DNA from: Funneliformis mosseae
Taxonomy: Eukaryota; Glomeromycota; Glomeromycetes; Glomerales; Glomeraceae
Assembly: GCA_910592005.1 (NCBI GenBank)
Contig: CAJVPP010001695.1
Location: 1-18,381, forward strand
DNA length: 18,381 nucleotides
Direction of reading: 5' to 3'
The notes beneath the pieces are model-generated. The model was not told where the DNA came from and searched no databases. It saw only the letters and a program-made list of their open reading frames with translations. Of the stretch, positions 18,219 to 18,381 are shown in pieces. Within the stretch, counting starts at the first letter, position 1; every line of letters begins with the position of its first letter. The translations under genes were made by a program, and so were the position numbers.

Positions 18219-18381
18219 ATAATACTAATATAGTTTTGTTGTTGATTCTATTATAGTAATAAATAATTGAGTCTGCCTTTTTTCATAAATCCATCTTACA
18301 GAAAACCTATAAATAGAAATAATAAATGATTAATATAATAAATTTTAATTTTTTTAATTTAATTTAATAATGAAGTAAATA

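Overview
The window looks like a gene-poor, repeat-rich stretch of a very AT-rich fungal nuclear genome. The best match is an arbuscular mycorrhizal fungus of the Rhizophagus/Glomeromycotina type. This rests on short spliceosomal introns (about 65-120 bp, GT..AG), decayed Tc1/mariner and hAT DNA transposons, a Crinkler (CRN)-type effector-like gene, and relics of two protein families that I remember as greatly expanded in Rhizophagus (a SAM-like family and a coiled-coil family). The species call is inference from remembered families, not from a search.

Layout from left to right. 1-1199 is a decayed Tc1/mariner element cut by the window edge. 1893-2378 is a broken CRN-type header. 2686-3686 and 4359-4655 are fragments of a SAM-like family pseudogene, separated by AT-rich DNA. 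4799-6506 is a long coiled-coil family pseudogene whose first 1.3 kb keeps one reading frame but carries many nonsense codons. 7642-8379 (+) is an unrecognised coiled-coil gene with one frameshift and a probable intron, perhaps read from a TATA box at 7471. 8788-11774 (-) is the one large intact gene, converging on its neighbour: a CRN-type protein of 914 aa (or 932 aa with an optional in-frame exon) with a ubiquitin-like header, a P-loop NTPase and a restriction-endonuclease-like C-terminal module. 12655-15096 is a nearly full-length but inactivated hAT element with subterminal GTAAGTTAC repeats. 15139-15987 is an array of diverged tandem repeats of about 105-125 bp, followed by a 48-bp duplication. 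16288-16431 is a small hAT-type MITE with a perfect 8-bp target duplication, inserted at the very end of a second decayed Tc1 element (16436-17740). 17883-18218 (-) is a small acidic open frame of unknown function.

No operon or pathway is visible. The theme is contrast: the CRN-type gene is intact and has GC-richer coding, while nearly everything around it has been inactivated, largely by changes that look like C-to-T on one strand or the other (Gln, Arg and Trp codons turned into stops; catalytic Asp to Asn and Glu to Lys in the transposases). The most interesting points are the CRN-type gene with its possible alternative exon and apparently dead nuclease motif, the unassigned coiled-coil gene beside it, and the nested MITE that shares a terminus with the neighbouring hAT element.
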